From Paramicrobacterium chengjingii (GTDB lineage: Bacteria > Actinomycetota > Actinomycetes > Actinomycetales > Microbacteriaceae): a stretch of DNA of 64,000 nucleotides. Positions within the stretch are counted from its first letter, which is position 1. Every line of letters begins with the position of its first letter. Positions 26,846-35,197 of this stretch are shown piece by piece. The translations under genes and the position numbers were made by a program. The notes under the pieces were generated by a model, which was not told the origin of the DNA, did not search any database, and saw only the letters and a program-made list of their open reading frames with translations. The DNA is taken from contig NZ_CP061169.1 of the NCBI RefSeq assembly GCF_011751765.2, positions 3,534,001-3,598,000 on the forward strand. The letters run 5' to 3'.

Positions 26846-27570
26846 ACCCCTCCTCGTGGGAAATTCGCCGCCTTCCTCAGGGTATCGCCATGCCAATGCA
26901 CATCCGGCACGCGCTGCCGATCCAGCAGCCATGCCACCGATGCGATGCCCGCATAGGCACCCACGTTGCTGACGGCAAGGAGAGTGACGGTCGTCGGCGA
27001 GGGAGCCACGGCCACGTAGCCATTGAAGGCGACCAGCGCCACTGCCAGAGCGGGTATCCCAAGGCGTCCGATGAGGTCAACGGGAACTGTCGCTCGTGCG
27101 TAAAGCGCGGCGCCAGCGAGAACGAACAGGCTCTCCACCACAAGAATCGGGAGTACAGGCAGTCCGATTCCGACACGCGGGGTGGCGTCGAAAAGCGGAA
27201 GTGTGCCGTCTTCGACGAGCGCGTCGAGCAGGTAATGGGACAGCACGACCACGGCGACAACGGCGGCGCTCTTGCAGAGACCGGACCGGCCGAGTTCGCG
27301 TCGATTCCGGTGCAGGAACATGACGCCGAGCGCCGCCGCGAGGGCTATGAGCACAGCGGCGACGAGACTGTGGCTGTAGGGGACATGCACCAGCTCGACA
27401 CCGGCTGGCCCCGCACCGTCCGGCACGATGCTGGCACGCTCAACCCCAATGAGCAGCAGGCCGCTGAAGACGATGTCCATGGCCTGGGTTGCCACGAACA
27501 GACCGCCCAGCGGCAGGTCCGGGCGGATGGCCTTGGCAGCGAACGCGACTCCGTAGTGACCGACGAACAC
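26842..27570 (-). CDS. multi-pass membrane protein, metal-dependent-hydrolase-like
   Basis: 242 aa beginning VFVGHYGVAFAAKAIRPDLPLGG, with about seven hydrophobic helices. The conserved polar pattern GHYG near the N-terminus, PYSHSLVAA in the second helix region and SHYLLDALVEDG in the middle resembles the membrane-bound YdjM/LexA-regulated hydrolase group with intramembrane His residues. Start GTG 27570 follows GGAGGTGAC; the longer frame is discarded. It is translationally coupled to the PadR gene. The substrate is unknown. Confidence 0.75.
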   Translation of the reverse strand: MFVGHYGVAFAAKAIRPDLPLGGLFVATQAMDIVFSGLLLIGVERASIVPDGAGPAGVELVHVPYSHSLVAAVLIALAAALGVMFLHRNRRELGRSGLCKSAAVVAVVVLSHYLLDALVEDGTLPLFDATPRVGIGLPVLPILVVESLFVLAGAALYARATVPVDLIGRLGIPALAVALVAFNGYVAVAPSPTTVTLLAVSNVGAYAGIASVAWLLDRQRVPDVHWHGDTLRKAANFPRGGV

Positions 27571-27574
27571 GTCG

Positions 27575-28075
27575 TCACCTCCGCGTGATCGGGTCGCCGG
27601 CTGCGGGCGCCGTCGCAGCCCGCTTGGTACGCGGCACCACGCGATTGCGCAGCCACCGCACGCAGAAGTGACCGACCACGGGGACTCCGACAGCGACGAG
27701 AATGACGACGGCCGGCCCGGCACCCATGCGCAGGACGGCGACGGCCAGGAACCCCGTAGTGAGGCCGATGACGTTAAAGCCGAGGCAGTTGACGACGATG
27801 CGCCAGTGCGCATCGGAGCGCGAAGCTCGATTGGCGCGGAACGCCTGAATCACCATAAAGCACGACAGCACGACGAGCGCAACGAAGATTGGTCGCGTCA
27901 CGGCGGTAAAACCCGCCCAGCCGGCAACGACGCTGAATGGGAGCGCCAAGCTCATGCCGATTATCGACCACAGATGAACCGGGAGAAGGCGGGGGTGACG
28001 CAGGCCAAGCACGCCAGCGACGAGTGCGACGGTAGCGAGCGCTGCGTGAAGACTGACGAACACGAGATGCCACAT
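27575..28075 (-). CDS. four-helix membrane protein (DUF2306-like)
   Basis: 166 aa with four predicted membrane helices (LVFVSLHAALATVALVAGVLG, WSIIGMSLALPFSVVAG, FVALVVLSCFMVIQA, VVILVAVGVPVVGHFCVRW) and a short basic tail. ATG 28075 is supported by CGGAGGTC. It is the first gene of the PadR-controlled operon; the next GTG start is 4 bp after its stop. A resemblance to DUF2306 proteins is tentative. Confidence 0.72.
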   Translation of the reverse strand: MWHLVFVSLHAALATVALVAGVLGLRHPRLLPVHLWSIIGMSLALPFSVVAGWAGFTAVTRPIFVALVVLSCFMVIQAFRANRASRSDAHWRIVVNCLGFNVIGLTTGFLAVAVLRMGAGPAVVILVAVGVPVVGHFCVRWLRNRVVPRTKRAATAPAAGDPITRR

Positions 28076-28091
28076 GATGACCTCCGATCTC

Positions 28092-28132
28092 GGTTGGTGA
28101 TCAACGTAGCACCAACCACAGTGACCGGTCAA
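28092..28132 (-). promoter_or_regulatory. promoter and operator of the PadR operon
   Basis: On the minus strand -35 TTGACC (28132-28127) and -10 TACGTT (28108-28103) are 18 bp apart. A perfect inverted repeat GGTTGGTG-N10-CACCAACC (28092-28099 and 28110-28117) straddles the -10 box. PadR repressors typically bind such sites, so autorepression of the three-gene unit is likely. Confidence 0.65.
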
Positions 28133-28315
28133 TGTTTCATGTTACGACAACCGGCAGCATGCATGGTCTCTCTTTGCGACAACTGTGCGAATAGTGGAGT
28201 GTACATGCGCATTCTGTACAGCATCCTGGCTGAAATGATCAGTCTCTTCTCTTGTTGGTGTGCAGGCTCGGCACCTATCGTGGAGGTCTAGCACGTCAGA
28301 GGGAGCAGGCTCGGA

Positions 28316-29353
28316 ATGGTTCGATTTGTTGGTGTTCAGAACGCGGTTCGGTGGATTCAGGCCACAGGACTCGAGACGATTCTCGGAGAGCTGAGCGAGT
28401 ACGTCGCAGACGACTATCGTCGCTGGGAGTCGTTTGACAAGAGTCCGCGAGTTGCCAACCACTCCCCGATCGGCGTCATCGAGCTCATGCCGACGAGCGA
28501 CGGCCACCTGTATGGCTTTAAGTACGTCAATGGCCACCCGTCAAACCCGTCACGGGGCCTGCAGACAGTCACCGCGTTCGGCGTTCTCTCGGACGTAGCC
28601 AGCGGTTATCCGCTGCTCGTCGCCGAGATGACACTCCTCACGGCGCTGCGGACAGCTGCCACATCGGCGATGGCCGCCAAGCACCTCGCGCGTCCCGACT
28701 CGACGACGATGGCAATGATCGGGGCAGGAACTCAGGCTGAGTTTCAGGCGATCGCCGTGCGAGAGACGCTCGGTATTCGCACACTGCGGGTGTTTGACAC
28801 CGATCCGCTCGCCTCGGCAAAGCTCGTGCGCAACCTCACACCTCTCGGCTTTGACGTATACGTGGCCAGCGACTCGGCGGATGCTGTGGCGGGCGCCGAT
28901 GTGATCACCACCTGCACCGCCGACAAGGCGAATGCAACGGTGCTTACCGACGACATGGTGCAGCCGGGCGTGCACATTAACGCGATCGGCGGTGACTGCC
29001 CGGGAAAGACCGAGCTGGATGCCGCGATTCTGCGTCGCGCAGATGTCTTCGTCGAATTTCCGGAGCAGACGCGCATTGAGGGCGAGATTCAGCAGGTCGA
29101 GTCTGACTTCGCTGTCACCGAGCTGTGGCAGGTCGTGTCCGGCACGACAGCTGGCCGCGCATCAGCTGAGCAGATCACTGTCTTCGACTCCGTCGGCTTC
29201 GCCATCGAAGACTTCTCGGTGCTGCGCTACCTGCACGACAAGACGAACCACTCGGCATTCTCCATCGACATCGACCTGGTCGCCGACCCCGACGACCCGA
29301 AGGATCTCTTCGGATTCGCACAGGGCTCTGACGCGCCAGTACCAGCCCTCTAG
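28316..29353 (+). CDS. ornithine cyclodeaminase family protein
   Basis: 345 aa of the OCD/mu-crystallin fold. GYPLLVAEMTLLTALRTAATSAMAA contains the conserved Glu and Arg of the substrate pocket, and MAMIGAGTQAEFQ is the NAD motif. The Asp residues in NAIGGDCPGKTELD match the catalytic loop of true ornithine cyclodeaminases. The enzyme converts ornithine to proline with loss of ammonia. It begins 10 bp upstream of ctlX, which supports ornithine as substrate. The 240 bp before it hold the PadR promoter and a pair of TGTACA repeats (28200, 28215). Confidence 0.9.
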   Translation: MVRFVGVQNAVRWIQATGLETILGELSEYVADDYRRWESFDKSPRVANHSPIGVIELMPTSDGHLYGFKYVNGHPSNPSRGLQTVTAFGVLSDVASGYPLLVAEMTLLTALRTAATSAMAAKHLARPDSTTMAMIGAGTQAEFQAIAVRETLGIRTLRVFDTDPLASAKLVRNLTPLGFDVYVASDSADAVAGADVITTCTADKANATVLTDDMVQPGVHINAIGGDCPGKTELDAAILRRADVFVEFPEQTRIEGEIQQVESDFAVTELWQVVSGTTAGRASAEQITVFDSVGFAIEDFSVLRYLHDKTNHSAFSIDIDLVADPDDPKDLFGFAQGSDAPVPAL

Positions 29354-29362
29354 GGCGTGCGT

Positions 29363-30283
29363 ATGTCAATTCAAGCGCCATCGGCTGTGGTGCTCGTTCG
29401 ACCACGCCATTTCACGCCGAATCCGGCGACAGCGACAGACAACACATTCCAGACGTCGGCGTCGGGCGATCGCGAGTCCATCGCCCGCGCCGCGTGGCAG
29501 GAAGTAACGGATGCTGCGGCCGTGCTCGAGCGTCACGGCGTGACCGTTCATCTGTTTGACGACGAGCGCGATGACCGCGCCGACGCCGTGTTTCCGAACA
29601 ACTGGTTCTCCACGCACTCCGGCGGACACATAGCCGTGTACCCGATGCAGTCCCCGAGCCGCCGCGGCGAGCGCCGCGAAGACATCATCGAACTGCTCAA
29701 GCGCGAGTACCGCGTGCAGGACGTCATCGATTACTCCGGGCTGGAGTATGACGATGTCTTCCTCGAGGGAACCGGAGCCATGGTGCTCGACCACCTCAGC
29801 CGCATTGCATACACGGTGCGCTCCGCGCGAGCGGATCCCATTGCGCTTGAACGCTTTTGCACGAACTTCGGCTATGAACCCATGGTGTTCGATGCCATCG
29901 ATGAATCGGGTCGCCCGATCTATCACTCAAACGTGCTCATGTGCCTGGCGACGGACTTCGCGTTGATCGGCCTCGACTTCATCGCAGACGACCGCCGCCG
30001 TGAGCAGATTCTTGAGCGGCTCAGTTCCCATGACCGCGAGGTGATCGCGTTGAGCCGCGAGCAGATTCGCGAGTTTGCGGGCAACGCCATCGAGCTGCAA
30101 GGCACCTATGGCCGCATCCTTGCCCTATCGGTTCGGGCGCTCGAGTCGTTGACGACAGAACAGCGTGACGTGATCGAGAAGAGCTGCACGATTGTGCCGG
30201 TCTCGGTGCCGACGGTTGAGCTTGCGGGAGGTTCCGTGCGCTGCATGCTCGCGGGAATCCACCTCGACCGGCGAAGCCGCTGA
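29363..30283 (+). CDS. ctlX: citrulline utilisation hydrolase, amidinotransferase fold
   Basis: 306 aa of the guanidine-group-modifying superfamily. Characteristic segments are VFPNNWFSTHSGG, DDVFLEGTGAMVLDH, IYHSNVLMCLAT with the catalytic His, and ELAGGSVRCMLAGIH with the nucleophilic Cys near the C-terminus. CtlX-type enzymes act on citrulline; related proteins are dimethylarginine hydrolases or arginine deiminases. Being cotranscribed with ornithine cyclodeaminase suggests citrulline to ornithine to proline. ATG 29363 is chosen over GTG 29357. It converges on an Lrp/AsnC gene 6 bp away. Confidence 0.85.
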   Translation: MSIQAPSAVVLVRPRHFTPNPATATDNTFQTSASGDRESIARAAWQEVTDAAAVLERHGVTVHLFDDERDDRADAVFPNNWFSTHSGGHIAVYPMQSPSRRGERREDIIELLKREYRVQDVIDYSGLEYDDVFLEGTGAMVLDHLSRIAYTVRSARADPIALERFCTNFGYEPMVFDAIDESGRPIYHSNVLMCLATDFALIGLDFIADDRRREQILERLSSHDREVIALSREQIREFAGNAIELQGTYGRILALSVRALESLTTEQRDVIEKSCTIVPVSVPTVELAGGSVRCMLAGIHLDRRSR

Positions 30284-30289
30284 GCCGGG

Positions 30290-30721
30290 TCAGCGCAGTG
30301 CTGAGCTCAGAAGCAGACTCGTCTCGCTGTTAATCACGCCCTCGACACCGCGAATGCGTGCCAGAAGTCGGTCGAATGACGCCAGGCTGTTGGTGCGCAG
30401 GTCGGCGACGAGATCCCAGCCGCCGTTCGTGGTGTGAAGCGCGTGAACTTCGGGAAAGCCGCGGAGCCTGTCGATGACGTCTGATGTGGTTCGGCCCTCC
30501 ACCTCAATGAGGCTGACCGCGCGCACCACGTCGGTGCTGACGTCTTCGCGCACGCGCACAGTGAAGCCGAGCACGATGCCGTCATCGACGAGCCGGTTGA
30601 TGCGATTGTTGATCGTCGCGCGTGTCACGCCGAGCCGATGCGCCAGAGTTGCCACGGGCTCGCGTCCGTTGAGGCGCAGTTCGGCGATCAGCCGTTCGTC
30701 AAGCTCGTCAACGTCTCTCAT
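30290..30721 (-). CDS. Lrp/AsnC-family transcriptional regulator
   Basis: 143 aa with the N-terminal HTH (LDERLIAELRLNGREPVATL, LGVTRATINNRINRLVDDGIV) and the C-terminal RAM ligand/oligomerisation domain (EVHALHTTNGGWDLVADLR). A TAGAAT -10 box on the minus strand (30733-30728) ends 6 nt before ATG 30721, implying a leaderless transcript. It is convergent with ctlX and probably controls the ocd-ctlX pair in response to an amino acid. Read-through from the GDPD gene 9 bp upstream is also possible. Confidence 0.9.
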   Translation of the reverse strand: MRDVDELDERLIAELRLNGREPVATLAHRLGVTRATINNRINRLVDDGIVLGFTVRVREDVSTDVVRAVSLIEVEGRTTSDVIDRLRGFPEVHALHTTNGGWDLVADLRTNSLASFDRLLARIRGVEGVINSETSLLLSSALR

Positions 30722-30727
30722 ACGCCG

Positions 30728-30733
30728 ATTCTA
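30728..30733 (-). promoter_or_regulatory. -10 box of the Lrp gene, leaderless spacing
   Basis: TAGAAT on the minus strand ends 6 nt before the ATG and overlaps the GDPD stop region. No clear -35 is seen. Confidence 0.5.
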
Positions 30734-31450
30734 CGAGCGATCGTTCGCCTCGGCGCGTGTTGCCTCCGCGATTGCTTCGAACCTATTACTCGTAATCGAG
30801 TCAACGCCGATAGAAGCCAAATGTAGAGCGCGAGGCGTTTCATCCACGGTCCAGACTGCCACGTCAACACCCAGTGTGTGAACCTCATCCACAAAGCGTT
30901 GACCGACCAACGTATGTTTCACGTTTATTGCTGATGGAGACAGGAACGCTATTTCAGACGCCATCGGAGGAGTGGACGAGTGCCATGGCATCCAGACCAC
31001 GGCCTCCGGCATCATTTCACGTATTGTTCGCATAGCGTCGATGTCACCGCACCACGCGGTTGCGACGTTTGACGTTGATGCTTGCACGACCCGAACCGAT
31101 CCGATCGCTGGCTCCGCCGAGTCCATGTCTATGAGCAGTGTCGCTCCACCCCCATCAAGCGCAGTCAGAATGTCGCCGAGGAGTGGGATTCGATGCTCCC
31201 CTTCAGAGAGCTCTTGTACCTCAGCAAGTGTCACGTCCGAAACCGCACGGGAGTCACCCCATAACCGATCTAAGGTGGCGTCATGGAGCAACACAGCCGC
31301 ACCATCCTGAGTGACTCGTACATCGACCTCGACCCACGTGGCGCCAACTTCCAAAGCGTCTCGAACCGCCTCCACGGTGTTTTCCCTTGCGTGACCGCCC
31401 TCCTCATCATGTAGCCCACGATGCGCCACTAGCCGTACACCATTGGCCAC
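30731..31450 (-). CDS. glycerophosphodiester phosphodiesterase
   Basis: A 239-aa GDPD of TIM-barrel fold without signal peptide, so cytoplasmic. The signature is present: AHRGLHDEE with His-Arg at 10-11, ARENTVEAV with the Glu, VEVDVRVTQDGAAVLLHDA with the metal-binding Glu-x-Asp and the second His. It hydrolyses glycerophosphodiesters to glycerol phosphate and an alcohol. The start is GTG 31450 behind a perfect AGGAGGT; the longer frame overlaps the upstream gene. It lies 113 bp downstream of a binding lipoprotein of the inositol-phosphate-type ABC family on the same strand, which points to imported glycerophosphoinositol as substrate (inference). Confidence 0.9.
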   Translation of the reverse strand: MANGVRLVAHRGLHDEEGGHARENTVEAVRDALEVGATWVEVDVRVTQDGAAVLLHDATLDRLWGDSRAVSDVTLAEVQELSEGEHRIPLLGDILTALDGGGATLLIDMDSAEPAIGSVRVVQASTSNVATAWCGDIDAMRTIREMMPEAVVWMPWHSSTPPMASEIAFLSPSAINVKHTLVGQRFVDEVHTLGVDVAVWTVDETPRALHLASIGVDSITSNRFEAIAEATRAEANDRS

Positions 31451-31563
31451 AGAACTACCTCCTTCCACACGTAGAAACTGCACGACCGAGTTGGTACCAA
31501 AAGGACGAAATTTGCCGTCAACATCGGCGCCTACCGGGGAGCAACGAGAGCCTTCCTGAGGCA

Positions 31564-32760
31564 TCAGGACCTGATGCTTGCCCGCCAGAAGTCTTGCCAT
31601 TCTTGCAAGTTATCGAAATCGTCAGCTGCGGTGGCCGAGTCGAAAACAAGAATCTGGTCCCAGACGGACTCAAGATGACTGGGATCATCGGACGGTAGCT
31701 TGATAGTGGAATTCGTCGAGACTTTGCCGTCTTCAGTCTGCGTTCCAATGCCCTCTTCTGTGAACATAAACCGCACGAAGAGCTTGGCCGCATTCGGACT
31801 CTCAGTACCGGTGGCAATAAGCGCGGCCTTCGTATAAGCCCGGCCGGCCCACGGGTCGAGGCCATCGCAAACACCAAGCTTGTATCCGCTGTCAACGTTG
31901 GCACGGAACTTTGCTGTGCTGAAGAACCCGATGAATGGGTCACTCTGCCCGGGAGCACCGACGGACTCCGCGATGTCATCATCGGAGTTGGTTAAGGCTG
32001 GCGAATTCATTGCTAAGCGCTTGACCCACTCAGCAGTAGCGCTGTCTTCTTCCGATTGCAGCTCATCACCGTATTCGTCCGCGTAAGCATCTGCCATCAG
32101 ATCGTCGCCCTGGCTCTGCATCTGATTGAACCAATGGGCTTGATCAGTCAACAATGGATCCTGAAGGCTCACTCGGCCCGCCCACTGTTCATCCGTTAGT
32201 TGCCAAATATTGTCGACAGGGCACACATCACCGTAAACTTCCGTGTTATATGCCCACACGTTCGTTTCTTGCGTAACCACCGCCGGATCCTGGAACTGCT
32301 CTTCAACAACATCGGTCATGTCGGGTGGAAACCACGACGCCGCAAAACCGCGAGGAATCAATTCAGATACAGCGGTAGGAACATCAGGGAGCAATATCAC
32401 GTCATTCTTGACTGTGCCGGCAGTGCCCTCTCGGATCACGACCTCCGCCTGCTCTCCAGATTTCATCTTGACACCCGTAGCCTGAACGCCGTATTTCTCG
32501 CTAAATGCGCTGGCGATATCCACGATCTTTCCCGTCGTATCCAAGACGACGATTGGATCCTCGTTCTTCGCAGCCTCAATAAGGGCCTCGAGGCTGTAGT
32601 CGCTGTCGGATATCCCGAGCTCGGCTTCTCCTCCGTCAGAGCTGTTCCCTGGTGCCGAGGACGGCGCACAGGCGCTGACCGCTAGCGCGACCGCAGCTGT
32701 TGCCGTCAACGCCCCGACGAGACCGGGACTCCGGCGCATCCCTTTTTGCTTATTCTTCAA
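31564..32760 (-). CDS. ABC-transporter substrate-binding lipoprotein, paralogue 1
   Basis: 398 aa with a lipoprotein signal ending VSAC at Cys31. The fold is of the FbpA/AfuA-like periplasmic-binding type: LGISDSDYSLEALIEAAK, LDTTGKIVDIASAF, SWFPPDM, WAYNTEVYGD, DSGYKLGVCDGLDPW, SPNAAKLFVRFMF. In a hand alignment of 80 residues from PIVVLDTTGK on, 61 are identical to paralogue 4 (40668-41864), so these two form one subfamily. No permease or ATPase is next to it; it probably docks on the system at 41.9-44.9 kb. Its promoter carries TTGTCTTGACAA, and it is followed by the GDPD gene. Confidence 0.9.
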   Translation of the reverse strand: MKNKQKGMRRSPGLVGALTATAAVALAVSACAPSSAPGNSSDGGEAELGISDSDYSLEALIEAAKNEDPIVVLDTTGKIVDIASAFSEKYGVQATGVKMKSGEQAEVVIREGTAGTVKNDVILLPDVPTAVSELIPRGFAASWFPPDMTDVVEEQFQDPAVVTQETNVWAYNTEVYGDVCPVDNIWQLTDEQWAGRVSLQDPLLTDQAHWFNQMQSQGDDLMADAYADEYGDELQSEEDSATAEWVKRLAMNSPALTNSDDDIAESVGAPGQSDPFIGFFSTAKFRANVDSGYKLGVCDGLDPWAGRAYTKAALIATGTESPNAAKLFVRFMFTEEGIGTQTEDGKVSTNSTIKLPSDDPSHLESVWDQILVFDSATAADDFDNLQEWQDFWRASIRS

Positions 32761-32835
32761 TGTCGCAATCCAGCCTCGGTGACGGCGGTACTTTTCACCA
32801 TTTAACGCGTATAGCTACCGCCAAAATCAAAATAA

Positions 32836-32859
32836 ATTGTCTTGACAATAACACATCCG
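32836..32859 (-). promoter_or_regulatory. operator and shared promoter element of the binding-protein 1/GDPD operon
   Basis: The perfect palindrome TTGTCTTGACAA occupies 32837-32848. Read on the minus strand, 32859-32836 matches a 24-nt element in the phytase promoter (46553-46530) at 20 positions, with a common core TGTGTTATTGTCA. GACAAT (32841-32836 on the minus strand) aligns with the phytase -10 box. Confidence 0.65.
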
Positions 32860-32902
32860 TTGAGAACTCGCTTTGAAATACCGTCTTGAGCCGCGGGAAG
32901 TA

Positions 32903-33346
32903 TCAGTGTGTCTCACCCGATGGGGCCCCTGCCTGAACCGGTAAAACATCTGGCACGCTGAGTTCTCCGGTGAGGTACTGAGCCCGACCGTAGCCGAAAG
33001 ACCAGTCTTGGGGACCGTTCTCCATATACCCGAGGAACAGCTCATTGCCTCGAACGCCTACGTCGTCAAGGCGCTGCGCGATTTCGGCGTAGAGCGCCTG
33101 CTTGGCAGCATCCGTTCGGCCAGCCTGAGTAAAGATCTGAATCATCACGACGTCGGTGCTGCGCTCGAACCCGAGGCCAGCGTCTTCGGCGATAATCTGC
33201 CTCGGGTGGTGCTCAGTGATGATTTGGAAGCGATCACGGCGCGGGATGCCGTACTCGGCAACAATTGCGTCATGGATGGCATCAGCGATGGCACAGATCT
33301 GCTCCGGGCTGCGACCGACATTGACATCGATGCGAACAAGAGGCAT
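32903..33346 (-). CDS. tautomerase-family protein
   Basis: 147 aa starting MPLVRIDVNVGRSPEQICAI; Pro at position 2 becomes the N-terminal catalytic proline after Met removal, as in 4-oxalocrotonate tautomerase/MIF enzymes. Unlike the ~62-aa short forms it spans two beta-alpha-beta units. Other segments are ITEHHPRQIIAED and MIQIFTQAGRTDAAKQALY. It lies 26 bp downstream of a metallophosphoesterase gene on the same strand. Substrate unknown; a role in keto-enol conversion of a cyclic ketone such as inosose is imaginable but unproven. Confidence 0.85.
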   Translation of the reverse strand: MPLVRIDVNVGRSPEQICAIADAIHDAIVAEYGIPRRDRFQIITEHHPRQIIAEDAGLGFERSTDVVMIQIFTQAGRTDAAKQALYAEIAQRLDDVGVRGNELFLGYMENGPQDWSFGYGRAQYLTGELSVPDVLPVQAGAPSGETH

Positions 33347-33372
33347 TCAGACTCCAATCCTCACGCGATTTG

Positions 33373-34233
33373 TCACCGCGAAGCTTCTGTCTCTGACTCA
33401 AGGTGCTGAAGTTGCGTGATCGACCGCGTCTCACGGTCGAACTCAAACAACGCAACCCACTCCGGAATGCCCTGCCCATAACGTCCGCGAACAAAGACCG
33501 AGACACCGTCGATGCAGAACTGGTCGGCACGGTGATAGTGGCCATGAAAGCTCGCACTCGGCCTCAGACGCGTCAGCAGCTCACGAACGTTCTCATCCCC
33601 AACAAGATCCCGTTTGTGGACAAACCCGCTGCCGCTTGGCCATTCATGTGTCAGCAGGATATCCACCGATTGCAGTTCCCGCACGGCACGAAGTTCCTCG
33701 GCGCAGTAGTAGTTATTTTCCTTGATGGAGTTGCAGCTCGTCCGATCAACTGCACTTTCCAGCGCGCGACCGGGCCTTCTGATTCCCGAGAGGAACGCAA
33801 TGTGAACATCAGCGATAGTGACTGATCCGCTTCGGCCCAGAAAGTACACGTCCGGCGCCAACGGGGCACCACCGCGGCTGACACCTTTGTTGCGGTCGAG
33901 TGTCGCCCATGGTTCGTGGTTTCCGCCAATGAAGTACAGGGGAGCGCCGAACTGGATCTGCCCTTCGACCGCAAGATGAAAATCACTCAGACGATGCCTT
34001 TCCGGCTTGGCAAACACCTCTTGGAGTTCAGCCACGTCTCTCGTCGCTTCAGCGTCTCCGACTTGAAGAATCGCCTCAACTCGCTGTCCGCTCGGAAGAA
34101 ATGCTCGCACCAGATCCAGCTCACCGGCGAGCTCTTCCCACCGCCCATGAACATCCCCGACGACAACGAAGAAGACTTTTTGGCTCGATTCCTGAACACC
34201 GTCCGTCGGCTGAAGAGATGTTTCCCGACTCAT
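33373..34233 (-). CDS. calcineurin-like metallophosphoesterase
   Basis: 286 aa with all dimetal phosphoesterase motifs: VVGDVHGRW (Asp27, His29), LQVGDAEAT, FIGGNHEPW, LLTHEWPSG and ASFHGHYHRAD. No signal peptide is present, so it acts in the cytoplasm. Start ATG 34233 follows GAGAGGGTGAC; the ATGs at 34269 and 34281 are less well placed. The family includes phosphomono- and diesterases, so hydrolysis of an imported organophosphate fits the island but the substrate is not shown. It is the first gene of a pair with the tautomerase and diverges from the MgtC-like gene. Confidence 0.85.
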   Translation of the reverse strand: MSRETSLQPTDGVQESSQKVFFVVVGDVHGRWEELAGELDLVRAFLPSGQRVEAILQVGDAEATRDVAELQEVFAKPERHRLSDFHLAVEGQIQFGAPLYFIGGNHEPWATLDRNKGVSRGGAPLAPDVYFLGRSGSVTIADVHIAFLSGIRRPGRALESAVDRTSCNSIKENNYYCAEELRAVRELQSVDILLTHEWPSGSGFVHKRDLVGDENVRELLTRLRPSASFHGHYHRADQFCIDGVSVFVRGRYGQGIPEWVALFEFDRETRSITQLQHLESETEASR

Positions 34234-34303
34234 GTCACCCTCTCGTTCCAAGTAAACATCGACGCTCATTCCGCATCGCATGTAAAGACATTGTGCTTAA
34301 TCG

Positions 34304-34331
34304 TTGAACTCAGTAGTCAGCATCCGATACT
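34304..34331 (+). promoter_or_regulatory. promoter of the MgtC-like gene
   Basis: TTGAAC (34304-34309) and GATACT (34326-34331) are separated by 16 bp. The expected start point is within a few bases of ATG 34341, so the transcript has little or no leader. Confidence 0.45.
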
Positions 34332-34340
34332 CTTGATTAT

Positions 34341-35126
34341 ATGTCCTTACATTTAATCGTACATGAGGCGTTACTTCCGCTAATGCCCCCCACGGAGCTG
34401 GAGGTGGGAATTCGCATAGCCTTCAGCCTCGCGATGGGAGCGTGCGTCGGGCTGGAACGTCAGTGGCGTGCGGGGCTTGCCGGGCTTCGCACCAACGCAC
34501 TCGTTTCTGTTGGCGCCGCACTGTTCGTTGTGATGGGGGCTTACGGGTTCACACCAGATGGCAGCGCAGATCCTACCCGTGTGGCCGCGCAGGTGGTTTC
34601 CGGAATCGGGTTCCTCGGCGCCGGTGTAATGATTCGCGAAGGACTCAACATCCGCGGGCTGAATACGGCCGCAACACTCTGGTGTTCCGCAGCTATAGGC
34701 TGTCTTGCTGGAACCGGCATGTACGTCATCACCCTGATCGGGACCGCCGTCATTGTCGCGGCCAACACGCTGCTGCGCCCTCTTGGCCGCGCGGTGAACC
34801 GCAAGACTGGTCGACTCCCTCTCCCGACTGCGTCGCCGTTGGGAGCAGATTTCGCGTTCGAAGTCATGACAAGCGATAAGGCCGAACCCCGTGTTCGTGC
34901 GTTGCTGTTGCAGACTCTCAGCCGGCCAGAGTATCGGCTGAAGTCGGTCACTGCGTCGCACAACAAGCAGGGGAACTCCGTTGCGCTCCTCGCAGAGATC
35001 CATTCCACCGATCCTGATGCGTCGCCCCTCGAAAGGGCAGTGAGCAGAATGACGTTGGATCCAAAAGTCAGCTCTGCTCGCTGGTGGCCCGACGAGGAAG
35101 AAGGGAACGAAGAGGACGAGTTTTAA
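34341..35126 (+). CDS. MgtC/SapB-family membrane protein
   Basis: 261 aa. The N-terminal ~155 residues hold about four or five helices with the family signature GACVGLERQWRAGLAGLRTNALVSVGA (quoted in part: GLERQWRAGLAGLRT) and VSGIGFLGAGVMIREG. The C-terminal ~100 residues form a soluble ACT-like domain as in MgtC. Members affect magnesium or phosphate/ATP homeostasis rather than acting as plain Mg2+ channels. It lies 71 bp upstream of binding lipoprotein 2 on the same strand, so the two may be cotranscribed, which would be meaningful because inositol phosphates are imported with bound divalent cations. Confidence 0.88.
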   Translation: MSLHLIVHEALLPLMPPTELEVGIRIAFSLAMGACVGLERQWRAGLAGLRTNALVSVGAALFVVMGAYGFTPDGSADPTRVAAQVVSGIGFLGAGVMIREGLNIRGLNTAATLWCSAAIGCLAGTGMYVITLIGTAVIVAANTLLRPLGRAVNRKTGRLPLPTASPLGADFAFEVMTSDKAEPRVRALLLQTLSRPEYRLKSVTASHNKQGNSVALLAEIHSTDPDASPLERAVSRMTLDPKVSSARWWPDEEEGNEEDEF

Positions 35127-35197
35127 TGAGGACAATCTTCAATACTGATTTCATGGTCATCCGGCCCGGAGCAGAACTCTAATAAGGGAGCGCAGCA

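Noticed and set aside
28200..28220. Two TGTACA boxes with a 15-bp period upstream of the ornithine cyclodeaminase gene.
   Set aside because: The six-base box is self-complementary and likely to recur by chance; no promoter alignment supports a role.
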